In this document: positions 49,281 through 60,083 of the stretch, piece after piece
How the letters are laid out: every line of letters starts with the position of its first letter
Numbering within the stretch: the stretch's first letter is position 1
DNA from: Leishmania infantum JPCM5
Taxonomy: Eukaryota; Euglenozoa; Kinetoplastea; Trypanosomatida; Trypanosomatidae
Assembly: GCF_000002875.2 (NCBI RefSeq)
Contig: NC_009413.2
Span: forward strand, 253,001-317,000
Length of the DNA: 64,000 nt
Direction: 5' to 3'
Notes under the pieces: model-generated
What the model was told of the DNA's origin: nothing
Seen by the model: only the letters and a program-made list of their open reading frames with translations
Database searches by the model: none
Translations under genes and position numbers: made by a program

Positions 49281-51137
49281 TTACGCGTCCTCCCAGTCTG
49301 CCTCGTCTTCCCACTCCTCAGTGCCTTCCACGAGGTCGTCCGCCGCAGCGGCAGGGTTAGGGTCGACTGCGGCCTTCGCACTAGAGTGAATGCCCTGCTG
49401 ACGTCGCTGCTCCCGTGCCACACGCTTCCGGGCGTCCTCCTCTGACACCTCCCGCTCTGCCATGGCGTCCGTGAGGGCGAAGCTCTTCGCCAAGTGGCGG
49501 ATTCGCGAGAACAGCTCCCTCTCAAAGTCCCGCTTGTCGCGGCGTCTCCACGGCACGGCAGCGGCGAGGTCGTCCTCTTCATCCGCTTCGGCATCGTCCT
49601 CCTCCTCCGTGCCGGCCACGTCCTCGTCGTCCGCCTCGTCCTCCCACTCACTCTCCGCGTCGTCCTCGTCGAAAGCATTGTCCTCCATCCCGACAATGCG
49701 GATGTCGCTCGCCGGGTCGCGCCTGGCGCGTCGCATTTCCTCACGTGAGTAGAAGTGCTGGGCGTTGTCCGCCTGCTGCAGGTACGCCATGAGCTCCGCC
49801 TCCTCGTCGTCGTCCTCGGCCTCCCACCCATCCTCCATCATGTCGGCGCGATCAGCCAGCAGGGCGGCGTGCCCGTTGCGCGCAGTGCCAGGCATAGCAG
49901 GATTCGCCCGCACCGCGGGACCCTCACCGAGAATGCGATCCAGGACCGAGTCATCGGAGTTCATTCGGTCTTCCGCCGGCATATTCATCTTCGATGGGCG
50001 CAGCAGCATCGACTGGAAGCGCTGTGCCTGCCGCTCCATGGCGCTCGGGTAGTCTCCCCCATCCCCCTCATCGTCGTCCCGCTCGTCCATGGGTCTGGTG
50101 AGTCCATAATGGGTAGCAGCGTAGTGAGCGGCGAGTTGAAAGTGCATAGGGTCCACCACTACATCTCCGCCTTCGTCGAGCTCACCGCCATCCCTATCAC
50201 TCCCGGCCGCATCAATGGAGGAGACCGGTGTGGCGTGGCCGGCCTCGCGGTACATGGCAATGCGGCGACTTCGCAGCTTCTCGCGCTCATTCGACATGTC
50301 CAGATACTCGAGGGTCTTGATCATGATGCTCAGCTGCAAGTCCGCTGCATTTTCGTCTCCGGCATCCGGAATCGAGCTGCCGTAGACGGCGCTGTCGCTG
50401 AAGTCGCCGTAGGCGGAAAAGGCCATCAGCAGTTCATCCCGCGCGTTCCCTTCCATCGCGGTGGCCAGGTGATAATTCAACGATACATCTGTGGAGTCTG
50501 AGCTGGTGGAGCTGTCATCGTCGTCATCGTACGCGATGCCCGCCTCACGCTGCAGAAGTGCACGCACCAATTTAATGTATTGCTCTCGTTCCCGAATCTC
50601 CTCGGTGTTGGCCAGCATGGTGAGTGCCTCCTTTGCGTCCGAGACTGGTGGCGCTGAGCCCGCAAGTTTCCGTAAAGCGGCTGAAACTGTGGCAGCGGCT
50701 GCACCAGCACCGGCGGTGATGGTGGCAGTGGATGCGTGGCTGTGTGCCGCGCCTTTGGCCTTGCCGCGCGGGAGCTTCTGTCGTGCCTTGACCTTCTCTT
50801 CGTCGAACAAGTTTTCTGCGCCTTTGCCGGTGGCGAAGGCGTCGTCTTCCTCCTCATTGTCACAGCTGCAGATCCGCAGACCTCGCGCAACACGCGACCA
50901 CCACGACGGGCCGGTGCCCGCCTCAGATGCTGCACTCTCCGCTCGGTGCAAAGACACATAAAGAAGAGAGCCGCCCAGGACTGCAGACACGCCAAGGGCC
51001 ACCGCAGTCGCGCCGACAGCAACAATGCGGCTGAGCGAGTGGCCCACAGCACTGGTTGTGGAGGTCTGCCGCATCGCTGCAGCGTAGCCGTGTCCCAGCG
51101 TAACTGGTAATGCCGGAGAGGAAGAAGCGCTGAACAT
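49281..51137 (-). CDS. Hypothetical acidic protein with one N-terminal membrane segment
   Basis: The start is the ATG at 51137 (MFSASSSPAL), giving 618 residues; the preceding codon series begins with GTG. A hydrophobic segment at about 37-62 (RIVAVGATAVALGVSAVLGG, then SLLYVSL) would anchor the protein. The rest is strongly acidic, with runs such as EAEDDDEEAELM and EEEDDAEADEEDDLAA, and ends in EEWEDEADWEDA. Conserved-looking spacers include QLAAHYAATHYGL and SMLLRPSKMNMPAEDRMNSDD. The N-terminus before the anchor is weakly basic, so it could be a signal anchor or a mitochondrial outer-membrane type anchor with the acidic body in the cytosol. No family is recognised. Confidence 0.78.
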   Translation of the reverse strand: MFSASSSPALPVTLGHGYAAAMRQTSTTSAVGHSLSRIVAVGATAVALGVSAVLGGSLLYVSLHRAESAASEAGTGPSWWSRVARGLRICSCDNEEEDDAFATGKGAENLFDEEKVKARQKLPRGKAKGAAHSHASTATITAGAGAAAATVSAALRKLAGSAPPVSDAKEALTMLANTEEIREREQYIKLVRALLQREAGIAYDDDDDSSTSSDSTDVSLNYHLATAMEGNARDELLMAFSAYGDFSDSAVYGSSIPDAGDENAADLQLSIMIKTLEYLDMSNEREKLRSRRIAMYREAGHATPVSSIDAAGSDRDGGELDEGGDVVVDPMHFQLAAHYAATHYGLTRPMDERDDDEGDGGDYPSAMERQAQRFQSMLLRPSKMNMPAEDRMNSDDSVLDRILGEGPAVRANPAMPGTARNGHAALLADRADMMEDGWEAEDDDEEAELMAYLQQADNAQHFYSREEMRRARRDPASDIRIVGMEDNAFDEDDAESEWEDEADDEDVAGTEEEDDAEADEEDDLAAAVPWRRRDKRDFERELFSRIRHLAKSFALTDAMAEREVSEEDARKRVAREQRRQQGIHSSAKAAVDPNPAAAADDLVEGTEEWEDEADWEDA

Positions 51138-54100
51138 GATTGGAAGCACAAAACCAAAGACAGGTTTCCGCTTCGCGGATGATACGCCGTGTCAAGGTCC
51201 TTACCTTCCCTCTGCTGCCGCCGCGCAAAAGGCTGTTCTGTGTGTCTGTGCGGGCACGCCACAGCACGCACGTGTGTCTCTGGAGGCGAGCACGTCTGCA
51301 GTGTCCACTGAGCTGAGGCGCTCGCTTACGCTAGCTGGTTGGAGGCGGTGCCCTTTACCTTGGGGGAGGGGAGTTCTTGTGTTCGTGCGTGCGTGTGTCC
51401 GCCTCGAATGAAGTCTTCCACGAGGCGTTTGTCCCGCCAGCGGTCTTGCATGAATTCGGCTTGGGTGTCTTGCGGTATCGGCACCTCGTTCTTTCGATCG
51501 AAGAGAAGAGAAAGGAGTTACGTTGCTGAAGCAGCGTCAAGCAGTCTGTGCAGATGTCCGGAGGAGGGAGGGGGCTGTCTCTGTGGATGTCTTATGGAGT
51601 CCTTAGAGCGAGTGGAAGCAGAGCTGGAGAAGACGAAGATACGCCGAAGGAAAAAAAATCATGAGAGAAGAGGCCCCGCAAGACCACTGCAGCTGGCTGA
51701 CGTCGTTGCGTTACCCTGTTCTGCTCGTTCTCTTGTTAATCACGTCCACTGTGGACGTGGCCGCAGGCAAGGAGAATACGTTGATGCTGTTGGGATTCAC
51801 AAAAACGGCACGAGGGTGATAGCAGTCGGCAGAGAGGAAGGGGGGAGAAGGCAAAGTGAGCGGACAGATGCTAACGTCATCAATGAGCCCCGCAACCGCA
51901 GGGAAGTATCTCGGTGGCCGAAGTACTTACCGTCGCCAGAAACTTCACTTCCGTCAGCGTTGCCCTCCGCACCAAGAGCGCGAACAGATATGAAGAAGAG
52001 AAGCAAGGCATAGTCACCAGGCAGCTGCCGCCTCTCTGCTGCACCTCGTGGCTAAGCCATGAGAGTGCAATGCTCGCATGCGCGGGGTTTTAGTTTCCCC
52101 TCTCGGTTAAAGCTCAGCGTACATGTGCGTGTGCTTGCACGCGCAAGCACACGCGTTTGTTTAGCGTGCCGTTTCTCTTTTATTTTCAGTCGCCTGAATC
52201 GGGAGGGAATCAGAGAGAAGAGTCTCCGTTTCGCCTTTGCACGCCTCCTCCGTGGCCACGCGTGCTGAAGCTGGACGAGAGAGAATAAACACGTGCACTC
52301 CCTCCTTCTGGTCACGCGTCGCCTGGCGACTCGCTCGCGCTGTCCACCGCACTCGCACACGTTCCTCTTATCCACGTCTCGTTCGGCACACTTCTTCTGT
52401 GGCACTGGGGCCTCGAACTCACCTCCCTCCATAGCCAGCGCCTCCGTGCGTTCTAGCCCGAGGATCGCAGTCTGGAAGAGCTGCGTGGCAGTGAGGGACT
52501 CCCCTGAATCTGATAGCGAAGGATCGCTCTTGCCACGTCTACACCCAGAAGGCCCTGAAGGCGGTGTGTCGGCTGGATGCAATCTCGTCGTGCGCATCGT
52601 ATGCACATGATCAGGGCAACCAAGCCGACAAGCTGCCAGTCTGTGTGCACGCGCAACACAGCTGCATTGGAGTGCACTCTGGCAGAGGAAAAGGCAGCCC
52701 CGTGGCGTGTCGTCTTCCCGCGTGGCAAGCTTCCACCCCTGTGAGCAATCTCATTGTCTTGTCCCTCTACCGGCCACCCGACGGGCAGCCCTGCCTTCAG
52801 AGCTCTTTGAGGGTTCTCGCGGCTGGTGCTGCCCCTCGGCGCGGAGAGGGCTGCCAGGATCTTCGGCCCGTTAGTGCCTCTGCTGCCTAGTCCGCCCTTC
52901 ACCTCTGAAGCCGTGCAAGACGGCGTCTGAATTCGTCTGCTGCCCGACTCGGTGCACCCAACATGCTTGACAACGGTGGCGGTCTCTGTCGGGGTGGTGA
53001 CTGATGAAGCGATGAACCGAAACACTCGTTCCGTTGAGCTGGCGCATCGTCTGCAGAAAGAGAGGGGAGGAGAGAGTGCAGGGAGCGAGAGGGGCGTGTG
53101 TGTGCATTGCAGCTGTCATGCTGTGCGAGCAGACGAGAGGATAAACCCAAGAGGTCACGCAGGCAAGGAGGGGGTGAGTTTTCGGATCATGAGAGCGCAG
53201 CACGTCGCGGCCTTGATCCCGGGCCCTCAGGAGTCGAGCACGACGCGTTTTCTCGACGGCGGCCACTTGCCAGTCTGTGCGAAGCTCAGCAGCGTATGAG
53301 AGCGACCTCCTACTTCTCTTCATTGCCCGCAGATATTTCAAGCCCGATGAAAAATAGGGGTAACGTGGGAAGGGGGCCGACCCCTCCCCATCCCTCCCCC
53401 CTTCCACCACTGCGACGCCTTTTGCCATGATGTGCGCTGCTGTCAGAAGCACTCTGATACGGACATGAAAACGAAAAGTGGAACCGACCACCGTGAAAGG
53501 AAGATAAATAAGTTGTGGCTGCCGTGCAAAGTGGGCGCCGTGGCAAAGGGGGGCGAGAAAGAGAGAGAAGGGTGAGAGGCAAGCAAGTCTGCGTGATTGT
53601 ATAGGCCTGCGCAAGCAGGAGCAAGGGCAGGAGTGCTTGCGTTATGGATATCTGAAAGCGTTGCACCCAGAAGAGAAAAGGGACGCTCGACACACACAGC
53701 ACAGCGCTAAAAACAAAGAAAAAAAAAAGACATGCAGAACAGAAGACACTAGCACGTCGTTGCTCAACGACTTTTCCTTCTGTTACGCGTATACGTGTGT
53801 ATTGGCTGACTTCGTCACGCTCTCAGTGCCACGCCGCCCCGCCACAGACTTCGCCACACCCTCTCCCTCTCTTTTATTTTCAGCTCTATCGCGACTGCTA
53901 CTCGACGTTTCACGAGGACGAACACACAGACATACACCTAGCCTCACCTCTCCGTGTGCGTGTGCAGTTGAATGAGTAGGTGTGTGGGCCTCACCATAAG
54001 TCACTCGTGGGATCACCTCTCGCTCGGCTATAAGAAAAGCGAGCAAGAGATGATGAACGAGAGGGCTGAGAAAAGGTGTAGGCGAAAAGTGATGGGAAAG

Positions 54101-54917
54101 AAAACAAAAGCATAAAGCACAAAAAAAAAGCGATGCAGGACACCAAAAGAGGAATATATATATATATATATATATCTGGGTTTGTGATGGGTAACGTGTG
54201 CGTGCGTGTGCGCGCGCGAGCGCGCTTGCAGATGCACGCGCAAAGCTGAGCGTGTAGCGGTAGTGATGGGTTTGATGGACGGAACGGCAGGAGGCGGAAG
54301 GAGGAAGGCCATGAGCTGGCAGACCCACCAATGCCCCTCTTCCTTTTTTTGTGACTCTTCTTCGTGCACTCTGTGGTCCATCTCCATGAAAACGCAGACG
54401 CGCGCGCACACGCACGCACACGTTACCCATCACACGTCTAAAAGTGGGCGTGCATCCATCTCATGGTTTTGTCTGTGAAGCTTGATTCTTTGCTGTTTTT
54501 CTCAGCCTCCTTTCCCGTTTTACTTTGCTTTGGGGTGGTGTGTGTGTGTGTGTGCCCACCTCCGGGGGAAAGGGGGTGGCGAAGACGACACACACACACA
54601 AGCACCACACGCGCACGCAAAAACGAGGACACAAACGAAGAAAAGGGGGTTCGCGTTTGCCTAGAGAGAGAGGAGAGAGCCGCTGATGCTGATATAGAAA
54701 GACGTCAAAACAAAAAAAAAACGAAAAAGAAGAGAGAGGCGGAGAGAGTTTCGTGAAGCATCCAGGGAAACAAAAAAAGAAGGAAGACAACAAGCACGTT
54801 TAGAAAACATCAGAAGCCACACGTACATGCCGAGACAGAAGCGGGGATAGGCGGAAATGCCGTGACGGTTTCGGTGAGCAAAGGGCCCGGCGGAAGGGAA
54901 CTAGATCGCTCTGATGG
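51138..54917. other. Long intergenic spacer between CPC and the acidic membrane protein
   Basis: At 3.8 kb this is the longest spacer here. It holds the leader of the acidic gene and the CPC 3' UTR. A dense, less repetitive block at about 52440-52960 may be a decayed retroposon. A TA run lies at 54154-54175, and CA/GT runs near 54537-54603. ORFs up to about 250 codons on the minus strand are Arg/Ser/Cys-rich and not supported as genes. Confidence 0.5.
54154..54175. repeat. (AT)11 microsatellite
   Basis: A perfect dinucleotide run about 740 nt downstream of the CPC stop codon. Confidence 0.95.
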
Positions 54918-55940
54918 CTACTCCTGCGCGGGTGTGCCAGCAACGCCGCCGCTCTCAATACCGCACTCATTGCTGCCGCGCTGGATCAGGAAGTAGCCTT
55001 TGTCACCCCAGTCGGTGTTCCAGCTGTTGGCGATCTTCCAGTACGGGACACCGCCTTGGGTTCCCCAACCGACCAGTTTTACGGCGTGTCCACCGAGAAG
55101 GTCACCAGAGACGTGCTTGTACACTCCACTCTTGTAGCCGACGAAGTCGGAGTACACCTGCATGGTCACCTCCAAGGGGCCGTTGGTCATGAGCTCGATC
55201 ATGAGCTCCTTCTCGCCTTTGACGGAGTAAGATGTGCCGCCCTTGTACTTGACCAGATCCATCTCGCTTTTCTCGCAGGTGGTATTGCATTTAGGGGTAT
55301 CGTAGATGGTGTTCGGGCAGGGCGGGTACTTGTCGCTGTTCCCGTGATGGCTGCATGGGCCAAAGGGGTAGGGCTGGCAGACCTCCGTCGTTATGCCCAC
55401 CCACACCCACCACAGCCACGCCATCGTCGGAATGCCGCCGTAGCAGCCAAAGCCGCATATGAAGCAGCAGGAGAGAAGGTTGCTGGTCGATATGCGGCGA
55501 TCCGGAACGCCACCGAGGGTGCAGTAGCGGTCCGAAATAGCCTCCACCGCGGCGATGGCCCAGCACGAGCCGCAGTTCGATTGGTCACGGATCTCGCTGA
55601 TTGTCACGCACATGGGCCAGTGCTCGGCGGCGTCGAAGAACTCTGGCAGGTCTTGCTGCATTTCATCCACGGAGAAGTTGCGGGGAGGAACAGCCTCGGT
55701 GCTCATGTCGGTCACACCCATCAGCTTGCGCACCTCCTCGAGGCTCTTGCCGCTGACCAGGTAGCCATTATCGGCCGAGGCGGTCCACTGACCCCTCGCC
55801 TTTGAGTTGATCTCCGCCACAAAACTCTTGCCGAGAAGCGGAAAGTCACTCGGCTTGGCGTAGAGGCCGCTCACCGTGGTGGCCAGCAACACGGCAAACA
55901 CGGCCACCAGGCACAGCGCAGACTTGGCGCGGAGGGCCAT
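54918..55940 (-). CDS. CPC: Cathepsin B-like cysteine peptidase CPC
   Basis: The protein has 340 residues from the ATG at 55940. A signal peptide (MALRAKSALCLVAVFAVLLATTVSG) and a propeptide to about residue 97 precede the mature papain-family C1 domain. The catalytic Cys is C126 in DQSNCGSCWAIAA, with the oxyanion-hole Gln at 120. The His is H285 in GGHAVKLVGWG and the Asn is N305 in NSWNTDWGDKGYF. The occluding loop that marks cathepsin B is present (PYPFGPCSHHG, with the His pair at 198-199). N-glycosylation sequons occur at NFS (88) and NTT (219). In Leishmania this lysosomal enzyme degrades protein and has been linked to survival in the host. It is complete, with no lesion. The leader has an unusual arrangement of pyrimidine tracts. 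Confidence 0.96.
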   Translation of the reverse strand: MALRAKSALCLVAVFAVLLATTVSGLYAKPSDFPLLGKSFVAEINSKARGQWTASADNGYLVSGKSLEEVRKLMGVTDMSTEAVPPRNFSVDEMQQDLPEFFDAAEHWPMCVTISEIRDQSNCGSCWAIAAVEAISDRYCTLGGVPDRRISTSNLLSCCFICGFGCYGGIPTMAWLWWVWVGITTEVCQPYPFGPCSHHGNSDKYPPCPNTIYDTPKCNTTCEKSEMDLVKYKGGTSYSVKGEKELMIELMTNGPLEVTMQVYSDFVGYKSGVYKHVSGDLLGGHAVKLVGWGTQGGVPYWKIANSWNTDWGDKGYFLIQRGSNECGIESGGVAGTPAQE

Positions 55941-57359
55941 GGTACGCGTCACAGCACACAATCAAGAATACCGAGAGAATGAAAATGGGTACAGCAGGGA
56001 GGAGAGGGGAGGGGAGTGGAGAGGGGTCGAAAGCACCGCTAAACGCAAAAGGCACACTAAAGGAATACAGATGACTGCTAATAGGGAGTGGCTTTGGGGG
56101 GAGAAATACAGAAAAGGAGGGGGAGGGCTAACCCTGTGTGCGAGTGGGTTGTGAGAAAAGGGAAGTGGCAAAGCAGTTGGCACCGCAGCCGCAGCGGCAA
56201 TGCAAAAAGATGAGGCCAGGTCGAAAGGCAGTGATGGATACAAGAGGTGAGTGTCGTGATGGACGCGCCACCCATTCAGGGTGTGTTCAGCATTCGCACA
56301 AGAAGAAAGGTGAGGGAGACGGGAAGAGTGCGCGAGGCGGCAAGAGAGATACCAAAGAGGCAGGCGGGTCTATCTGTGACTNNNNNNNNNNNNNNNNNNN
56401 NNNNNNNNNNNNNNNNNNNNNNNNNNNNNNNNNNNNNNNNNNNNNNNNNNNNNNNNNNNNNNNNNNNNNNNNNNNNNNNNNNAAGAGGCAGGCGGGTCTA
56501 TCTGTTGACCTCCGCCATCCCATGAGACGCCCACAGCTCGGAAAGCCGGATAACAGGAGAAGCCGAGGCGAGCACGACGGTGAGGATTTGCAGAGTCTGC
56601 GCCTCTCTACCGTCCTTTTATGTCCGATTTGCAAGGCACACTTCCCAGGAGGGAGTAATGACTGCGAACACGTCGGCGGGCACGTTGCAAGGGATGTTTG
56701 ATCTTGGCGAGTCGCGGTTTCCACTCGCTGTGCAAGCTTCACTTGTTGGAAGGGGTAGTTGGGCGAGAGTGGGCGTGCAGCGATGTGGGCACTGTTTTTT
56801 TCTTTTCTCACGCACGCGAGCACTGCAGTTGTCCGCGCTATGAGCAACAATGTCCTTGGCAGCCACGCTGCAAGCAACGCTCCTCCTCCTCTCCTACTTG
56901 CACTTAAGCGCTTCAAGAGGGATCGCCTACGCGGACAGGCACGCAGACAGCAGAAAGACAATCAAGGTCGCCAAGAAGCCAAACGATTCTGCACTCTGCG
57001 TCGCACCGCAACGCCCCTCGTCAGCAGCAGGGCGCGCTTCGCACCGCGCAGAGAAAGAAGAACGTGCAGCCAGCAAAGTCCTGAACTTACGCGGAAACAC
57101 GAGAACAGAAGTACCGAACCGCCTGTGCGCGCACGAGGGCGCGAGCGTGCGTGTTCACATGTCAGCGCACACAAGCACCGTGGCACCTGCGCTAGCATCA
57201 AATCTCCCTTGAACATTACGATTAGACACACAAAAAGAATCTTAAACGTCCAGATGTGTGCCATCAGCTGCACACCACACACGCTCTCACACGCACAAGC
57301 ACGTGCACCCACGCGCACCTTAGGAAGACGCTGGACAATCCCACAAAATCATTCATGTA
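55941..57359. other. Intergenic spacer containing an assembly gap
   Basis: The spacer holds the CPC leader with a strong pyrimidine tract at about 56000-56027 on the minus strand, and the 3' UTR of the tail-anchored gene. A run of N at 56382-56482 interrupts it. No gene is supported. Confidence 0.6.
56382..56482. other. Assembly gap (101 N) flanked by a 23-bp duplicate
   Basis: The same 23 bases, starting AAGAGGCAGGCGGGTC, occur just before the gap (ending about 56377) and just after it (from 56483). This is what unmerged overlapping contig ends look like, so the real gap may be absent. Confidence 0.95.
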
Positions 57360-58814
57360 TCACGGTGCTGTCGATGCGGGATTACTCTTCCGGTGCAGCG
57401 CCACGGAGAGTAAGAAAACAAAAACCCCTAGCAGCACGAGCAGCACGCTGAGCATCCGGTAGTCGATCGGGCTGCCCTCGTCCCCGTTGTCGGTCATCCA
57501 GTCTGCCTCAGCTAACGCATCGTGGGGAGACTTCACGTGATTTTCAGCGCCACTCGCCCTGGTTGTGATCGAGCTCGCTTGTGGGGCGCTATCCTGAGAT
57601 GGGGCCACGTAACCGCGCTCGAAGGCTGCTGGAAGCGGAATCGCTGCCGCCCCACGACTACCACGTCCGCGACCACGGCAGTTTTCGCGGCCCCGGCCAC
57701 CACGGTCGCCGCGTCCACGGCCGCGAGCGCGTTTGTTCGAGTCCGTCGCCTGTGCAGGGCGGCTCGGCGTGAGATCGGGAATGGCAGCCAACGGCCGGTG
57801 TGGCGGAATCGGCTTCTCGGTGTAGTTGTCGCCTCGGTTGTAGTGCAGGAACCGGCACGTAGTGACCACGTGCGAACGCGTTCCACGGCACCACGTCCCG
57901 CACTGCGTCTCCCACGCCTCCTCCTTCAGCTTTCCGAAGGCAAGGTTATGGCGCAGCTCAGCCTCGAAGTAGGCCGTCCTCAGTCCGGGAATGCCGACAA
58001 ACACAATGTCGGGCAGAAGATGCAGGTCGGAGCAGGTAGCTGGGTTGTGGGTCTCGCCCTTCTGCGGCTCCACATCGCGGCGGCAGATGCGCATTTTCAG
58101 CGACCTCCCCGGGTGGCGCAGGAGTGCCTGTTTGCCAGGGTTGTCGACAAGCATGTTTAGTCGAATGAACCGATCGCGTACGAGGACGCCACGGTTGCTA
58201 AGGTGGAGCTTCTGGCAGTCGAGGATGCTGTGTGGAGCGTTGGTGGTGCAGGGCTGAAAGGTGGCCTTCGGGTTGGACTTGAGCTTTCCCGGCACGTAAG
58301 AAAGGCCCCGATTCTTCACAAAAGCAGAGGTCTTGTACTGCCGAGTGCCTATGGTGATCATGAGGGGCTTGGATGAGGAGGAGGCGGTGGCAGACGGGTC
58401 CGCGACGGCGTCCTCAGGCTCATACTCGTACTCTTCCTCGTCCGCGTGCTCTTCCTCCGCATACCCCACGTCTTCCACCACGTCCTCGGCGTCCTCGTCG
58501 CCTTGTCCCCCGTCCTCTTCCGGGGACAGTTCCTCTTCCTCTGCCCCGGCGGCATCAGCCTCGGTATCGCCCCCGTTGTCGCCCGTCACCGCGTTGTCGT
58601 CCGCCTCCTTGCCCACAGAGCCGCAGGTGTCGGCAAGGCTTGCTTCGTCTTCTCCGCCCGGGTGCGGTTCCCCAGCTGCCGGCCGTGAGTCGGGTGAGCT
58701 ACCAGTGGTGTCACCATCAGCTGCAGCTTTCAGAGACTTTGCCTCAGCCGGGCACGTGGCACCGGTGGAACTGCCGACACTCACGAGGGCGGCGCCTGCA
58801 CCGAATCTGTCCAT
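57360..58814 (-). CDS. Tail-anchored protein with CCCH-like motifs and an RGG box
   Basis: The protein has 484 residues from the ATG at 58814. Residues 50-145 are acidic. Three related Cys/His units follow: C189-x10-C200-x3-H204, C244-x16-C261-x3-H265, and the fuller C305-x3-C309-x10-C320-x3-H324. Only the third has the four ligands of a CCCH zinc finger. Residues about 362-388 form an Arg/Gly box (RARGRGRGDRGGRGR, then RGRGRGSRG). A single hydrophobic segment at 453-473 (MLSVLLVLLGVFVFLLSVAL) ends 11 residues before the C-terminus, the layout of a tail-anchored protein. RNA binding by the RGG box and finger, held at the ER or the outer mitochondrial membrane with the body in the cytosol, is the simplest reading, but it is an inference. 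No named family is recognised. Confidence 0.82.
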   Translation of the reverse strand: MDRFGAGAALVSVGSSTGATCPAEAKSLKAAADGDTTGSSPDSRPAAGEPHPGGEDEASLADTCGSVGKEADDNAVTGDNGGDTEADAAGAEEEELSPEEDGGQGDEDAEDVVEDVGYAEEEHADEEEYEYEPEDAVADPSATASSSSKPLMITIGTRQYKTSAFVKNRGLSYVPGKLKSNPKATFQPCTTNAPHSILDCQKLHLSNRGVLVRDRFIRLNMLVDNPGKQALLRHPGRSLKMRICRRDVEPQKGETHNPATCSDLHLLPDIVFVGIPGLRTAYFEAELRHNLAFGKLKEEAWETQCGTWCRGTRSHVVTTCRFLHYNRGDNYTEKPIPPHRPLAAIPDLTPSRPAQATDSNKRARGRGRGDRGGRGRENCRGRGRGSRGAAAIPLPAAFERGYVAPSQDSAPQASSITTRASGAENHVKSPHDALAEADWMTDNGDEGSPIDYRMLSVLLVLLGVFVFLLSVALHRKSNPASTAP

Positions 58815-60083
58815 TGAGCACGATGGTGGATGAAAGGTGGAGTTTTACGAATTCGCCAAGAAGGTGGAGGCCGAACGAAGGAGGGGGTAGTGAGAACGCG
58901 CACAATTGCCTGCCTGACTGCCTGCAAGCTTTTGTGCTAGCGGAAGGCTTCCCTTCGCTCCTAGGCCCTCCGTGGTCGAAGTTGTGACGACTTTTGCCTC
59001 TCCTATTTAGCGTTGCCGCTTCCTCGCTGACTTCCAGAGAAAGATTTCTGCTTGTAAGCGTGAGCCTACGTGGCTAAAAAGTGCGCGCGAGTTGGTGTGG
59101 GTGGGTGGATGTCCATCGCCGCTGCGCCGTCGGAAGCCGCACGGAGAGAAGAGAATGGTAGCAAAAGACAAAGCAAGGAAGAGAGCCGATTCATGTGCGT
59201 TGAAGAAGCACGTGTGCCTCTAATATATATATATATACGGAAAATTGCCGAGGGTGTAATACGTGGAAGCCCGGGAAGATGCGGAATCGGCGTGACACTC
59301 GCTCAGTTCAGTACGCAGCAAGTGATCTTAGACAATGGTGTATGCAATGATGATGCCGTACGGTGACGCTCACACATACAAGCACGCACACACACACACA
59401 CACCGAGACCGTGGGAAAGAAAAGGTGGAGCGCGATTTGCCGGCCACTGAGATGACGGTGTCCCTCACCCCCTCTCCTACTCCATTCTTCTACCCGCTGC
59501 CGCCCATTTGCATGCAACGCCCCCCCCCCACACACACACGTCCGCGCATGTTCTGTATTCGTTGGTTGTCTCTTTCTCCTCTTCAGTTTGCGTTAGTGAC
59601 TGACAGGCCGGAGTCTGGAGAAAGAAAGACCCGATTCACTTGCTCCTTGTCAATCGTCTCACCTTGATGTTGTTACTGCCGTGGAGTGTCTCTCAATGTG
59701 AAGCGTGGAGACGTATGCGTACGCCAGCACGCACATATGCATGGACACGTATTTGATGTCTGCCTTCATCTGGTCTGCCGCCTCTCTCCAGATCCTCTTG
59801 TTGCACATGGCACAGGAGGAAAAGAGGGAGGAGGCGAGTGGAGGGCATGTGCTATGGAAGGAGGAGCGGTCACGAGAGCGGAAAGGCGGGGACGACGGAG
59901 TGGCCGCACGCGCACTGTAGCGCGTCAGACAACCATGCACAAACGCAAAGCAAACAGTCCTGTTGGCCCCTCCCTCTCCCTCTTCCTGTGGCCGCCACCA
60001 CCCCGGGTTCCTTCATATTCTGCCTGTCTCTCTCACTTCATGCGTAGCAGCAGGAGCGGCTCTCGCGCACCCCCCACCCGGCT
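58815..60083. other. Intergenic spacer
   Basis: The spacer holds the leader of the tail-anchored gene and the 3' UTR of the multi-pass gene. A TA run lies at 59223-59237 and a CA run near 59385-59402. No gene is supported. Confidence 0.6.
59223..59237. repeat. (AT)7 microsatellite
   Basis: A short perfect AT run in the spacer upstream of the tail-anchored gene. Confidence 0.9.

Noticed and set aside
52453..53614. Overlapping minus-strand ORFs of 190 and 247 codons in the CPC downstream spacer
   Set aside because: Two frames are open over the same stretch with spacer-like composition; I see no domain or membrane pattern.
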